Assembly: GCF_002085925.2 (NCBI RefSeq)
Contig: NZ_CP053562.1
Span: forward strand, 221,001-285,000
DNA length: 64,000 bases
Source: Thioclava electrotropha
GTDB lineage: Bacteria; Pseudomonadota; Alphaproteobacteria; Rhodobacterales; Rhodobacteraceae
Reading direction: 5' to 3'
Both the position numbers and the translations under genes were made by a program. Below are positions 26,041 to 34,290 of the stretch, piece by piece. The notes beneath the pieces are model-generated. The model saw only the letters and a program-made list of their open reading frames with translations, ran no database searches and was not told the origin of the DNA. The number at the start of each line of letters is the position of its first letter. The stretch's first letter is position 1.

Positions 26041-27030
26041 ATGCCTGATATCGTTCTCTATGCCGCCGAGGTGACGCTGAACGGCCTGATGGCAGGGGTG
26101 CTCTATGCGCTCGTGGCGCTGGGCTTCGTGTTGATCTTCAAAGCCTCTGGTATCTTCAACTACGCGCAGGGCGTGCTCGCGCTCTTTGCCGCGCTGACGC
26201 TGGTCGGCATCCAGAAGGGGCAAGTGCCCTTCGCCCATCTCATCAACGCGATGACGGGCAATCACTACACGAATTTCCCGTGGGAGGTTCCGGCAATCGT
26301 CGCGATCCTGCTGGCGGCGGCCGTGATGGTCGTGCTCGCGATCATCATCGAGAAAGTGGTGCTCAAGCATCTGGTGAACCAGGCGCCGATCATCCTCTTC
26401 ATGGCGACGATCGGGATGGCCTATTTCCTCGAAGGCTTCGGGGACGTGATGTGGGGCTCTGACATCAAGACGCTCGATGTGGGGCTGCCGCAGGGCATCA
26501 ACGAGACCATCGATACCGTCACCTTCAACATGTTCGGCTACGGCTTCTTCATCGACAATCTCGATATCGTGGCGGCGATCGTCGCGGTGCTGCTGGTGTC
26601 GGCGCTGACCGTGTTCTCGCAATACTCCAAGCAGGGTCGGGCACTGCGCGCGGTCGCCGATGATCACCAGGCCGCGCTGTCGGTCGGGATCTCGCTGCGC
26701 TTCATCTGGATCCTTGTCTGGTCGATCGCGGGCTTCGTGGCGCTGGTCGCGGGCATCATGTGGGGCTCGAAATCGGGCGTGCAGTTCTCGCTGTCGCTGA
26801 TCGCGCTCAAGGCGCTTCCGGTGCTGATGCTGGGCGGCTTCACCTCGATCCCGGGCGCCATCGTAGGCGGTCTGATCATCGGTGTGGGCGAGAAGCTGTT
26901 CGAACTGCTGATCGGGGCGCCCTTCCTTGGCGGCGCGACCGAGAACTGGTTCGCCTATGTCCTCGCGCTCGTCTTCCTCGTGTTCCGGCCGCAGGGCCTG
27001 TTCGGCGAGAAGATAATCGAGAGGGTCTGA
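26041..27030 (+). CDS. livH: Branched-chain amino acid/organic acid ABC transporter permease, LivH type
   Basis: Inner-membrane permease of 329 residues with about eight transmembrane helices. The LivH N-terminal pattern reads NGLMAGVLYALVALGFVLIFKASGIFNYAQG, split here only by family-typical residues, and the coupling segment is RAVADDHQAALSVGIS. It pairs with LivM to form the pore. It has an extended periplasmic loop near residues 60-80 (FAHLINAMTGNHYTNF). Downstream lies a 148-base gap and then a small membrane-protein gene. Confidence 0.93.
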   Translation: MPDIVLYAAEVTLNGLMAGVLYALVALGFVLIFKASGIFNYAQGVLALFAALTLVGIQKGQVPFAHLINAMTGNHYTNFPWEVPAIVAILLAAAVMVVLAIIIEKVVLKHLVNQAPIILFMATIGMAYFLEGFGDVMWGSDIKTLDVGLPQGINETIDTVTFNMFGYGFFIDNLDIVAAIVAVLLVSALTVFSQYSKQGRALRAVADDHQAALSVGISLRFIWILVWSIAGFVALVAGIMWGSKSGVQFSLSLIALKALPVLMLGGFTSIPGAIVGGLIIGVGEKLFELLIGAPFLGGATENWFAYVLALVFLVFRPQGLFGEKIIERV

Positions 27031-27178
27031 GCGATGATCACGACGCCTTCACGCCACGGTGAAAAATTCCTTGATCGAGCCGCGGGGGTGCGACAAGCTG
27101 CCACATGTCGTGGCGTCAAGGGGAGGGGAGCCCAGTGTCGTCGCGCTGATGTGACGATCATTGGGAGGACCGTTACCG

Positions 27179-27361
27179 ATGAAGACCTGTGCAACCGTGT
27201 TCACGATTGGCTGGGGAGCCGCGCTGGCATTCGGATGGATCGCGCTGGCCGCGCCGCCGGAAGAACCGACCACCTTGCAAACACTGAATATCGTGCTGGC
27301 CGCCTTGGGGGCGGGAGCCGGGCTCTGGGCCTGGGTGAGGATCCGGCGCGGCAACTGCTGA
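27179..27361 (+). CDS. Small membrane protein within the importer operon
   Basis: Sixty residues with two predicted helices: roughly residues 5-28 (TVFTIGWGAALAFGWIALA) and 36-54 (TLNIVLAALGAGAGLWAWV), joined by a PPEEP turn and ending in a basic tail. GGGAGGAC precedes the ATG by about nine bases. It lies between livH and livM, transcribed with both. It is not a recognised transporter subunit; an accessory role is only inferred from position. Confidence 0.6.
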   Translation: MKTCATVFTIGWGAALAFGWIALAAPPEEPTTLQTLNIVLAALGAGAGLWAWVRIRRGNC

Positions 27362-27401
27362 CGGGAGACGACGCGCTCTCCCTGACGAAAGGGAGAGGCT
27401 G

Positions 27402-28478
27402 ATGTTTTACCGCGAAGCAGGTGATTTCAAGACATCCTACCGGGAGGACAGTCAGACCTTTCCGATCAAGTTCGACCGGCTGCGCTATTACGCGGTGCTG
27501 GTGGTCGCCTTCGGGATCGTTCCGCTGTTCATCAACGACTACTGGGCAAACGCGGTCGCGGTGCCCTTCCTGATCTACGCCATCGCGGCGATCGGGCTGA
27601 ACATCCTCGTGGGCTATGCCGGGCAGGTCAGCCTTGGTACCGGGGGCTTCATGGCTGTGGGCGCTTATGCCGTCTACAAGCTGATGACGGCCTTCCCCGA
27701 CATCAACATCTTCTTCCACGTCATCATCGCGGGGTTCATCACCGCCGCCGTCGGCGTGATCTTCGGCCTGCCGAGCTTGCGCATCAAGGGCTTCTACCTC
27801 GCGGTGGCGACGCTGGCGGCGCAGTTCTTCCTCGTCTGGCTCTTCAACAAGGTGCCGTGGTTCTACAACTACTCGGCCTCGGGTCAGATCAACGCGCCCG
27901 AGCGCACCGTCTTCGGCGTCTTCGTGACCGGCGCGCAGACCTCGGCGATGGCGAAATACATGTTCTGCCTCGTGATGCTGACGCTGGTGGCGCTGGTCGC
28001 GCGTAACCTGACGCGCGGCACGGTGGGGCGCAAATGGATGGCGATCCGCGACATGGATATCGCCGCCGAGATCATCGGGGTGAATCCGCTGACGACGAAA
28101 CTGTCGGCCTTTGCGGTCAGCTCCTTCTTCATCGGCATCGCCGGCGCGCTGTTCTTCGCGGTCTATCTGGGCGCGGCGGAAGTGGGCGAAGCCTTCGGCA
28201 TCCAGAAGTCCTTCCTGATCCTCTTCATGGTGATCATCGGCGGTCTGGGCTCGATCTTCGGCTCGTTTGCGGGCGCTGCCTTCCTCGTGCTGCTGCCGGT
28301 CTTCCTCAAGAACGTGCTCGTCGGCACGCTCGGTTGGCCCACGGACCTTGCCGCGCATATCGAGCTGATGATCGTGGGCGGGCTGATCGTGGCCTTCCTG
28401 ATCGCGGAACCGCATGGCCTCGCGCAGCTCTGGCGCGTCGCGAAAGAAAAACTCCGGCTTTGGCCCTTCCCGCACTGA
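27402..28478 (+). CDS. livM: Branched-chain amino acid/organic acid ABC transporter permease, LivM type
   Basis: Second permease, 358 residues, with about nine to ten helices. Family marks are NILVGYAGQVSLGTGGFMAVGAY (broken across helices 2-3), RIKGFYLAVATLAAQ and the coupling helix MAIRDMDIAAEIIGVN. A soluble leader of about 30 residues (FKTSYREDSQTFPIKFDR) precedes the first helix. It follows the small membrane-protein gene by 40 bases. Confidence 0.93.
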   Translation: MFYREAGDFKTSYREDSQTFPIKFDRLRYYAVLVVAFGIVPLFINDYWANAVAVPFLIYAIAAIGLNILVGYAGQVSLGTGGFMAVGAYAVYKLMTAFPDINIFFHVIIAGFITAAVGVIFGLPSLRIKGFYLAVATLAAQFFLVWLFNKVPWFYNYSASGQINAPERTVFGVFVTGAQTSAMAKYMFCLVMLTLVALVARNLTRGTVGRKWMAIRDMDIAAEIIGVNPLTTKLSAFAVSSFFIGIAGALFFAVYLGAAEVGEAFGIQKSFLILFMVIIGGLGSIFGSFAGAAFLVLLPVFLKNVLVGTLGWPTDLAAHIELMIVGGLIVAFLIAEPHGLAQLWRVAKEKLRLWPFPH

Positions 28479-28503
28479 CGGCCGGGCCGCCCAACACAAA
28501 GAA

Positions 28504-28518
28504 CCGGGACACGCCCGG
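28504..28518 (+). other. Intercistronic hairpin before the binding-protein gene
   Basis: CCGGG-ACACG-CCCGG forms a small stem between livM and the binding-protein gene. There is no T run. It may affect mRNA processing or expression ratio. Confidence 0.35.
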
Positions 28519-28551
28519 CGCAACACTCGAACATTCTGGGAGGAGAACCGA

Positions 28552-29838
28552 ATGAAGAAGACCCTAACCGCACTGGTCGCGGCGGCGATGACGCTGACCA
28601 CGGCCCCGGCTTTCGCCGAACTGGTGGTGCCGAACCTCAGCTATCGCACCGGGCCCTATGCCGCGAACGGCATCCCCTACGCCGATGGCTTCAACGACTA
28701 TTTCACCCTGCTCAACGAGCGTGACGGCGGCATCGGCGGCGAGATGGTTGCGACCCCCGAATGCGAAACCGCCTACAACACCGAGAAGGGCGTGGAATGC
28801 TACGAGTCGACCAAGGGTGAAGGCGCGCTGGCCTATAACCCGCTCTCGACCGGCATCACCTATCAGCTGATCCCGAAGGTCACCGCTGACGGCATCACGC
28901 TCTACACCCCGGGCTACGGCCGCACCTCGGCTGCGAACGGCAAGGTGTTCAAGTGGGTCTTCAACTTCCCGGCCAACTACTGGGATGGCGCCTCGGTCGC
29001 GATCAAACACATCATTGATCAGGAAGGCGGCGACATCAGCGGTAAGAAAATCGCGCTGGTCTATCACAACTCCGCCTATGGCAAGGAGCCGATCCGCACG
29101 CTCGAAGAGCTGGCCAAGAAGCACGGTTTCGAGCTTTCGACCCTGCCCGTCGACCACCCCGGTCAGGAGCAGAAGTCGCAATGGCTGCAGATCCGTCGTG
29201 ACAAGCCCGACTATGTCCTGATGTGGGGCTGGGGCGTCATGAACCAGGTCGCCATCCAGGAAGCCGTGAACATCCGCTTCCCGATGGATCACTTCATCGG
29301 CGTCTGGTGGTCGGGTTCGGAGAACGACGTGGCTCCGGCAGGCGACAAGGCCTCTGGCTACAAGGCGCTCTCGTTCCACGGCACCGGCATGGATTACCCG
29401 GTCTATGCGGACCTCAAGCAATATGTCGTCGATGCCGGCAAGGCGTCGGGCGCAGGCGATCAGGTCGGCACGATGCTCTATTCGCGCGGCATGTACGCGG
29501 CGATGATCATCTCGGAAGCGATCCGCAAGGCGCAGGAGATGGCCGGCAAGTCGAACGTCAACGCCGCTGAAGTGCGCGACGGTTTCGAGAACCTCGACCT
29601 CACCGAAGCCCGTCTGGAAGAGCTCGGCCTGCCGAACTTCGCCCAGCCGATCAAGGCGAGCTGCGAGAACCACGGGGGCCCCGGCTCCGCCAAAGTCTTC
29701 CAGTGGGATGCCGGTGCGAAGAAGTGGAACGAAGCCTCTGACTGGATCGAATCCGACAAGGACGTGCTGAACCCGCTGATCGAAGAAGATTCCGCAGCCT
29801 TCGCTTCGGAAAACAACATCACCGACCAGTGTAACTGA
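28552..29838 (+). CDS. ABC transporter substrate-binding protein, LivJ/K-like (HAAT family)
   Basis: Periplasmic receptor of the importer. The 428 residues start with a signal peptide, MKKTLTALVAAAMTLTTAPAFA, before ELVVPNLSY. The type I periplasmic fold includes GPYAANGIPYADGFNDYFTL, KIALVYHNSAYGKEP and GMYAAMIISEAIRKA. It carries four to five cysteines, including CETAYNTEKGVEC near residue 70, probably disulphide-bonded. The sequence is of the organic/aromatic-acid-type branch, not classical LivJ. GGGAGGAGAACC precedes the ATG. Confidence 0.92.
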   Translation: MKKTLTALVAAAMTLTTAPAFAELVVPNLSYRTGPYAANGIPYADGFNDYFTLLNERDGGIGGEMVATPECETAYNTEKGVECYESTKGEGALAYNPLSTGITYQLIPKVTADGITLYTPGYGRTSAANGKVFKWVFNFPANYWDGASVAIKHIIDQEGGDISGKKIALVYHNSAYGKEPIRTLEELAKKHGFELSTLPVDHPGQEQKSQWLQIRRDKPDYVLMWGWGVMNQVAIQEAVNIRFPMDHFIGVWWSGSENDVAPAGDKASGYKALSFHGTGMDYPVYADLKQYVVDAGKASGAGDQVGTMLYSRGMYAAMIISEAIRKAQEMAGKSNVNAAEVRDGFENLDLTEARLEELGLPNFAQPIKASCENHGGPGSAKVFQWDAGAKKWNEASDWIESDKDVLNPLIEEDSAAFASENNITDQCN

Positions 29839-29846
29839 TCGAAAAC

Positions 29847-29873
29847 GGCCTCCGGCGCGCGCCGCCGGGGGCC
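29847..29873 (+). other. Strong mRNA hairpin after the binding-protein gene
   Basis: GGCCTCCGGC (29847-29856) pairs with GCCGGGGGCC (29864-29873), with one G-U pair and a seven-base loop, and without a T run. Hairpins at this place commonly protect binding-protein mRNA from 3' decay. Confidence 0.5.
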
Positions 29874-29896
29874 ACCCCAACGCCCCGGAGAGAACC

Positions 29897-30721
29897 ATGC
29901 TCGACGCTTCGAAAACCGATAACACCCTTCTCGAGGTCAACAATATCGAGGTGATCTACAATCACGTCATCCTCGTGCTGAAAGGGGTGAGCCTGAGCGT
30001 GCCCAAGGGCGGGATCACCGCGCTTCTGGGCGGCAACGGCGCGGGCAAGACGACGACGCTGAAGGCGATCTCCAACCTGCTCAAATCCGAGCGCGGCGAG
30101 GTGACGAAAGGCTCGATCACCTATCGCGGCGAACGGGTGCAGGACGGCTCTCCCGCCGATCTGGTCCGCAAGGGCGTGATCCAGGTGATGGAGGGACGCC
30201 ATTGCTTCGAACACCTGACCGTCGAGGAAAACCTGCTGACCGGCGCCTATACCCGCAAGGACGGGCGTGCCGCGATCCAGGCCGATCTGGATATGGTCTA
30301 CGACTACTTTCCGCGCCTCAAGGAACGCCGCAAATCGCAGGCGGGCTATACCTCGGGCGGGGAGCAGCAGATGGTCGCGATGGGTCGCGCGCTGATGAGC
30401 CGCCCCGAGACGATCCTGCTGGATGAACCCTCGATGGGTCTCGCGCCGCAGCTGGTGGAGCAGATCTTCGAGATCGTGAAATCGGTTAACGAGAACGAGG
30501 ACGTGACCTTCCTTCTGGCCGAGCAGAACACCAATGTCGCGCTGCGCTACGCCCATTACGGCTACATCCTCGAGAGCGGCCGCATCGTGATGGACGGTCC
30601 CGCCAAGGAATTGCGCGAGAACCCGGACGTGAAGGAATTCTACCTCGGCATGTCCGACGAAGGCCGTAAGAGCTTCCGCGACGTGCGCAGCTATCGCCGC
30701 CGCAAGCGCTGGCTGGCGTAA
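29897..30721 (+). CDS. livF: Branched-chain amino acid/organic acid ABC transporter ATPase, LivF type
   Basis: Second ATPase of the importer. The 274 residues have Walker A GGNGAGKTTT, the LivF segment IQVMEGRHCFEHLTVEENL, signature YTSGGEQQMVAMGRALM and Walker B ILLDEPSMGLAPQ. A C-terminal extension of about 25 residues after the usual end (RSFRDVRSYRRRKRW) is very basic. CCGGAGAG precedes the ATG. Confidence 0.93.
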   Translation: MLDASKTDNTLLEVNNIEVIYNHVILVLKGVSLSVPKGGITALLGGNGAGKTTTLKAISNLLKSERGEVTKGSITYRGERVQDGSPADLVRKGVIQVMEGRHCFEHLTVEENLLTGAYTRKDGRAAIQADLDMVYDYFPRLKERRKSQAGYTSGGEQQMVAMGRALMSRPETILLDEPSMGLAPQLVEQIFEIVKSVNENEDVTFLLAEQNTNVALRYAHYGYILESGRIVMDGPAKELRENPDVKEFYLGMSDEGRKSFRDVRSYRRRKRWLA

Positions 30722-30810
30722 CGGTAACTTACTGATTCAATTGAATTGCTGCGCAGCGTTTTGGGCGCGGAATAGGAGCGGTTTGTCCGCTGAACGGAAA
30801 GGGTCGAGAG

Positions 30811-32031
30811 ATGCGCGAACATTTCGACGAATTGGAAACCCGCAGCGCCGACGCGCGTGACGCCTCTCTGGCGGAGTGCCTGCCGGCTCTGATCGGCGCG
30901 GCGATGAAGGCTCCGGGGATCGCGGCGCATCTGCAAGGCGTCGATCCGAGCGCGATCACCTCGCGCGAGGCGCTCGCGAAGCTGCCGGTGCTGCGCAAGT
31001 CCGACCTCGGGTCCGCGCAGAAAGGCGCGCCGCCCTTCGGTGGGCTGGTCACGAAACCCGCCCATGCCTTCGCGCATATCTTCCAGTCGCCCGGCCCGAT
31101 CTACGAGCCCGGCGATACCAGCCACAACTGGTGGCGGCTGGGGCGTTTCGTCCATGCCGCAGGCGTCGGTCCCGGCGATATCGTGCAGAACTGCTTCGGC
31201 TATCACCTCACCCCCGCGGGCATGATGTTCGAGAATGCCGCGCGTGCGGTGGGCGCGGCCGTTCTGCCTGCGGGCACCGGCCAGACCGAATTGCAGGTCC
31301 GCGCCGCCGTCGATATCGGCACTACCACTTACGCGGGCACGCCCGATTACCTGCGCATCATCCTCGAGAAGGCCGAAGAGATGGGCGAGGCGCTGAAAAT
31401 CACCAAGGCCACCGTGTCGGGCGGCGCGCTCTTCCCGTCTCTGCGTCAGGATTATGCGGATCGCGGGATCTCCTGCCTGCAATGCTACGCCACCGCCGAT
31501 CTGGGCAATATCGCTTATGAGAGCGCCGCGATGGAGGGGATGATCGTGGACGAGGGCGTGATCGTCGAGATCGTCCGCCCCGGCACTGGCGATCCGGTGG
31601 CCCCCGGCGAGGTTGGTGAAGTCGTCGTGACCACGCTCAACCCCGATTACCCGCTGATCCGCTTCGCGACCGGCGATCTCTCGGCGGTAATGGAAGGCGT
31701 CAGCCCCTGCGGGCGCACCAATATGCGCATCAAGGGCTGGATGGGGCGCGCCGATCAGACGACCAAGATCAAGGGCATGTTCGTGCGCCCCGAGCAGGTC
31801 GCCAGCTTTGTCTCGGCCCATGCAGAGGTGCAAAAAGCCCGCGTCATCGCGACCCGCGACGGCGAGATGGACGTAATGACCGTGCAGATCGAAACCGAGG
31901 CAGACGATCCCGCCCGCTTCGACGGTGGTATCCGCGAGGCGCTGAAGATGAAGGGCGTGATCGAACTGGTGTCGCCCGGCTCTTTGCCCAATGATGGGAA
32001 GGTCATCGACGACCAGCGCAAATACGACTGA
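30811..32031 (+). CDS. Phenylacetate-CoA ligase (PaaK)-like adenylate-forming protein with non-canonical P-loop
   Basis: Member of the PaaK-like ANL family, 406 residues. Typical features are GPGDIVQNCFGYHLTPAGMM (broken by residue 20 of the block), LPAGTGQTELQVRAAVDIGTT, PLIRFATGDLS, KIKGMFVRPEQV and the C-terminal DGKVIDDQRK with the expected catalytic lysine. At the place of the SSGTTGxP loop (~residues 91-102) it reads FQSPGPIYEPGD, so the phosphate-clamping Ser/Thr/Gly loop is missing. It ends the importer operon, 89 bases after livF. It may use another way of holding ATP, or may lack ligase activity. Confidence 0.78.
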   Translation: MREHFDELETRSADARDASLAECLPALIGAAMKAPGIAAHLQGVDPSAITSREALAKLPVLRKSDLGSAQKGAPPFGGLVTKPAHAFAHIFQSPGPIYEPGDTSHNWWRLGRFVHAAGVGPGDIVQNCFGYHLTPAGMMFENAARAVGAAVLPAGTGQTELQVRAAVDIGTTTYAGTPDYLRIILEKAEEMGEALKITKATVSGGALFPSLRQDYADRGISCLQCYATADLGNIAYESAAMEGMIVDEGVIVEIVRPGTGDPVAPGEVGEVVVTTLNPDYPLIRFATGDLSAVMEGVSPCGRTNMRIKGWMGRADQTTKIKGMFVRPEQVASFVSAHAEVQKARVIATRDGEMDVMTVQIETEADDPARFDGGIREALKMKGVIELVSPGSLPNDGKVIDDQRKYD

Positions 32032-32083
32032 GGAACCGCGCGCGCACCTGAGGGGTTTCTCCGAAAAGAGAGTGGAGGAACCC

Positions 32084-33733
32084 ATGCGTAAACTTCTTCT
32101 GACAGGTGCCGCAATCGCGGCGCTTGGCCTTCCCGCCCATGCCGCCGATCTGGCGCTGGTGCTGGGAAATTCCGATTATCAACGGATCGACGATCTTCGC
32201 TCGGGCACTGCCCTGACCGATAGCGAAGCAAAGCTGCAGACGGCGGGCTTCTCGGTGCTGATCGAGGATGACGCCGATGCGGCCGAGATCCGGTCCCGCT
32301 TCCGTGATTTCGTTACCCGCGCACCCGAGGCCGAGCGGCTGGTTGTGGCGCTCTCGGGCCGTTTTGTCCATTCCGACGGCGAGACGTGGTATCTGCCGGT
32401 CGACGCCCGCGACACCTCGCTGCCCGAAGCGGTGAGCGAGGCGCTGCCGCTGTCGGCCGTTATGACCGTGCTCGCCGCCCATCCGGGGCGCGCCGTGCTG
32501 CTTCTCGGCGCTGCGGACGATGAGGGCAACGGCCAGGGCCTGACCCAGCCGGGGATCGGGACGCTCGACATTCCGCAGGGCGTGACCGTGCTGCGCGGCA
32601 GCCCGAAGGATGTCGCCAGCCTCATGTCGGGCAACCTGACCGAGCCGGGCGCCTCGCTGATGCAATCGGCGCAGTCCGAAGACCTGCGCGCGAGCGGCTA
32701 CATGCCGCGTGATTTCATCCTGGTCACCGATCCGTCGGGCAAGAAGCCCGCCCCGGTGAAGACCCCCGAGGCTGACCCGTCGGCCCCGTATTGGGACATG
32801 GCGCGTTCCGAGGACACGATCACCGCCTATCAGCTCTATCTCGACCGCTATCCGAACGGCACGAATGCCGCTCAGGCGAAGCAGCGTATCCAGCAGCTTC
32901 GCGACGAGCCTCAACGGCAAGCGAAGGCTACGGAAGAGGCGCTGAACCTCAGCCGCGATCAGAAGCGCGAGGTGCAACAGAACCTGACGATCCTGAAATT
33001 CGACCCGAAAGGTGTCGATGGTATCTTCGGGCCGGGCTCGCGCGGGGCGATCGCGCGCTGGCAGAAAGCCAACGGCTTCGACGACACCAGCTATCTGACC
33101 CGCGCCCAGCTGACTGCGCTCTCGGCGCAGGGCGAGAAACGCGCCGCCGAGCTGAAGGCCGAGGCCGAGGCCCGTCAGGCCAAGATTGATCAAGAAGACC
33201 GCGCTTATTGGGAGCAGACCGGCAAGGCGGGTGATGAGGCCGGGCTGCGCGCCTACCTCAAGAAATATCCCGACGGGCTGTTTGCGGAACTCGCGCAGGA
33301 GCGCCTCGACAAGATCGAAGCGGACCGCCGCGATGAAGCGCAGTCGGCCGATCGCGCCGATTGGGACGTCGCACGTAAAGCCGACACCATCGCCAGCTAC
33401 CGTGACTATCTGGCAAGCCGCTCCGACCCGGCCTTCAAAGCTGAGGCCGAGGCACGCATCGCTGAGCTGCAGCAACAGAATCAGCAAAGCGACGCGATGG
33501 ACGCGGCCGCCGCGAAAGAGGCCGCCCTCAACCTGCCCGGCGTCGCGAAATCGCTGGTGGAGCAACGCCTCGCCCAAATGGGCCTGAAGCCCGGCAAGGT
33601 CGACGGCGTCTTCGACAAAGATACGCGCCGCGCGATTCGCCGCTATCAGACCGCAGGCGGGCTGGAAGCGACCGGCTATCTCGATCAGGCCACCGTGGCG
33701 CAGCTTCTGGCCGGGGCGATCGGCGCGCGTTAA
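32084..33733 (+). CDS. Secreted pseudo-caspase with two peptidoglycan-binding domains
   Basis: 549-residue exported protein. A signal peptide (MRKLLLTGAAIAALGLPAHA) leads into a caspase-like domain starting DLALVLGNSDYQRIDDL. The His-Gly of the catalytic SGHG is SGRFV (residues 91-95) and the DAC site is LGAADD (141-146), so both catalytic residues are lost. Two PG_binding_1 domains follow, at ~289-347 (KGVDGIFGPGSRGAIARWQ) and ~483-541 (GKVDGVFDKDTRRAIRRYQ). Three related ~36-residue repeats (W...A..YL..YP) lie at 236-272, 375-411 and 427-462. GTGGAGGAA precedes the ATG. Likely a periplasmic wall-binding scaffold. Confidence 0.82.
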   Translation: MRKLLLTGAAIAALGLPAHAADLALVLGNSDYQRIDDLRSGTALTDSEAKLQTAGFSVLIEDDADAAEIRSRFRDFVTRAPEAERLVVALSGRFVHSDGETWYLPVDARDTSLPEAVSEALPLSAVMTVLAAHPGRAVLLLGAADDEGNGQGLTQPGIGTLDIPQGVTVLRGSPKDVASLMSGNLTEPGASLMQSAQSEDLRASGYMPRDFILVTDPSGKKPAPVKTPEADPSAPYWDMARSEDTITAYQLYLDRYPNGTNAAQAKQRIQQLRDEPQRQAKATEEALNLSRDQKREVQQNLTILKFDPKGVDGIFGPGSRGAIARWQKANGFDDTSYLTRAQLTALSAQGEKRAAELKAEAEARQAKIDQEDRAYWEQTGKAGDEAGLRAYLKKYPDGLFAELAQERLDKIEADRRDEAQSADRADWDVARKADTIASYRDYLASRSDPAFKAEAEARIAELQQQNQQSDAMDAAAAKEAALNLPGVAKSLVEQRLAQMGLKPGKVDGVFDKDTRRAIRRYQTAGGLEATGYLDQATVAQLLAGAIGAR

Positions 33734-33771
33734 GCGCCGATCCCTATCAGCCTCAGATCGCTGAACAAAGG

Positions 33772-33810
33772 AAAAGGCCGCGCCGGGAAATCCCTGGCGG
33801 GGCCTTTATT
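33772..33810. terminator. Bidirectional terminator between the pseudo-caspase gene and rpmJ
   Basis: AAAAGGCCGCGCCGGG and CCCTGGCGGGGCCTTT form a long stem with one small bulge and a short AAAT loop, flanked by A- and T-rich ends, between convergent genes. Confidence 0.7.
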
Positions 33811-33828
33811 CGTTTCGGCTCGGCTGCC

Positions 33829-33954
33829 TCAGCCCTGGCGGGCTTTGAAGCGCTTCTGCGTCTTGTTGATCACGTAGACGCGGCCTTTGCGGCGCACGAC
33901 CTGGCAATCGCGATGACGCTGCTTGAGCGAGCGGAGCGAGTTGCGGACCTTCAT
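33829..33954 (-). CDS. rpmJ: 50S ribosomal protein L36
   Basis: A 41-residue protein starting [18 protein letters not shown] and ending [10 protein letters not shown]. This matches the alphaproteobacterial L36 form, which keeps only one of the zinc-binding cysteines of the shorter L36 type. GAGAAGG precedes the ATG. It stands alone beside tRNA-Val rather than in the spc operon. Confidence 0.95.
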   Translation of the reverse strand: MKVRNSLRSLKQRHRDCQVVRRKGRVYVINKTQKRFKARQG

Positions 33955-34035
33955 CGGCCTTCTCCTGTATCGCGGCGCGCGGTGCGCCTTGAAAAACGAA
34001 TGCCCCGGGCTTGCAAGCCGGGGGCGGTGAATAGA

Positions 34036-34110
34036 TGGTGGGCGGTACTGGGATCGAACCAGTGGCCACTACGATGTCAACGTAGTGCTCTACCGCTGAG
34101 CTAACCGCCC
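34036..34110 (-). tRNA. tRNA-Val (anticodon GAC)
   Basis: Full cloverleaf on the minus strand: acceptor GGGCGGT/ACCGCCC, D arm GCTC-AGCGGTA-GAGC, anticodon arm CTACG-TTGACAT-CGTAG with anticodon GAC, and T arm ACTGG-TTCGATC-CCAGT. The discriminator is A and CCA is encoded. Length is 75 bases including CCA. Confidence 0.97.
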
Positions 34111-34290
34111 ACACCCGTGCGATCCCGTTTGATGCCTTTGATTCGCGCTTGCGGCTAGGCCGCGAAGGGAACCGAAAGGCGCGGTGTCGCGTCGGTCTGG
34201 GGGTCTATATAAAGAGTCGAAACGGCTTTCAAGAGGGTTTTGGCGTGAAAGCGTTCCAGTGTAAGATATTAGGCGATCATAAGAGGTTTC

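Noticed and set aside
34036..34110. Integration site for a genomic island at tRNA-Val
   Set aside because: No repeated tRNA 3' end and no integrase or phage gene were seen on either side.
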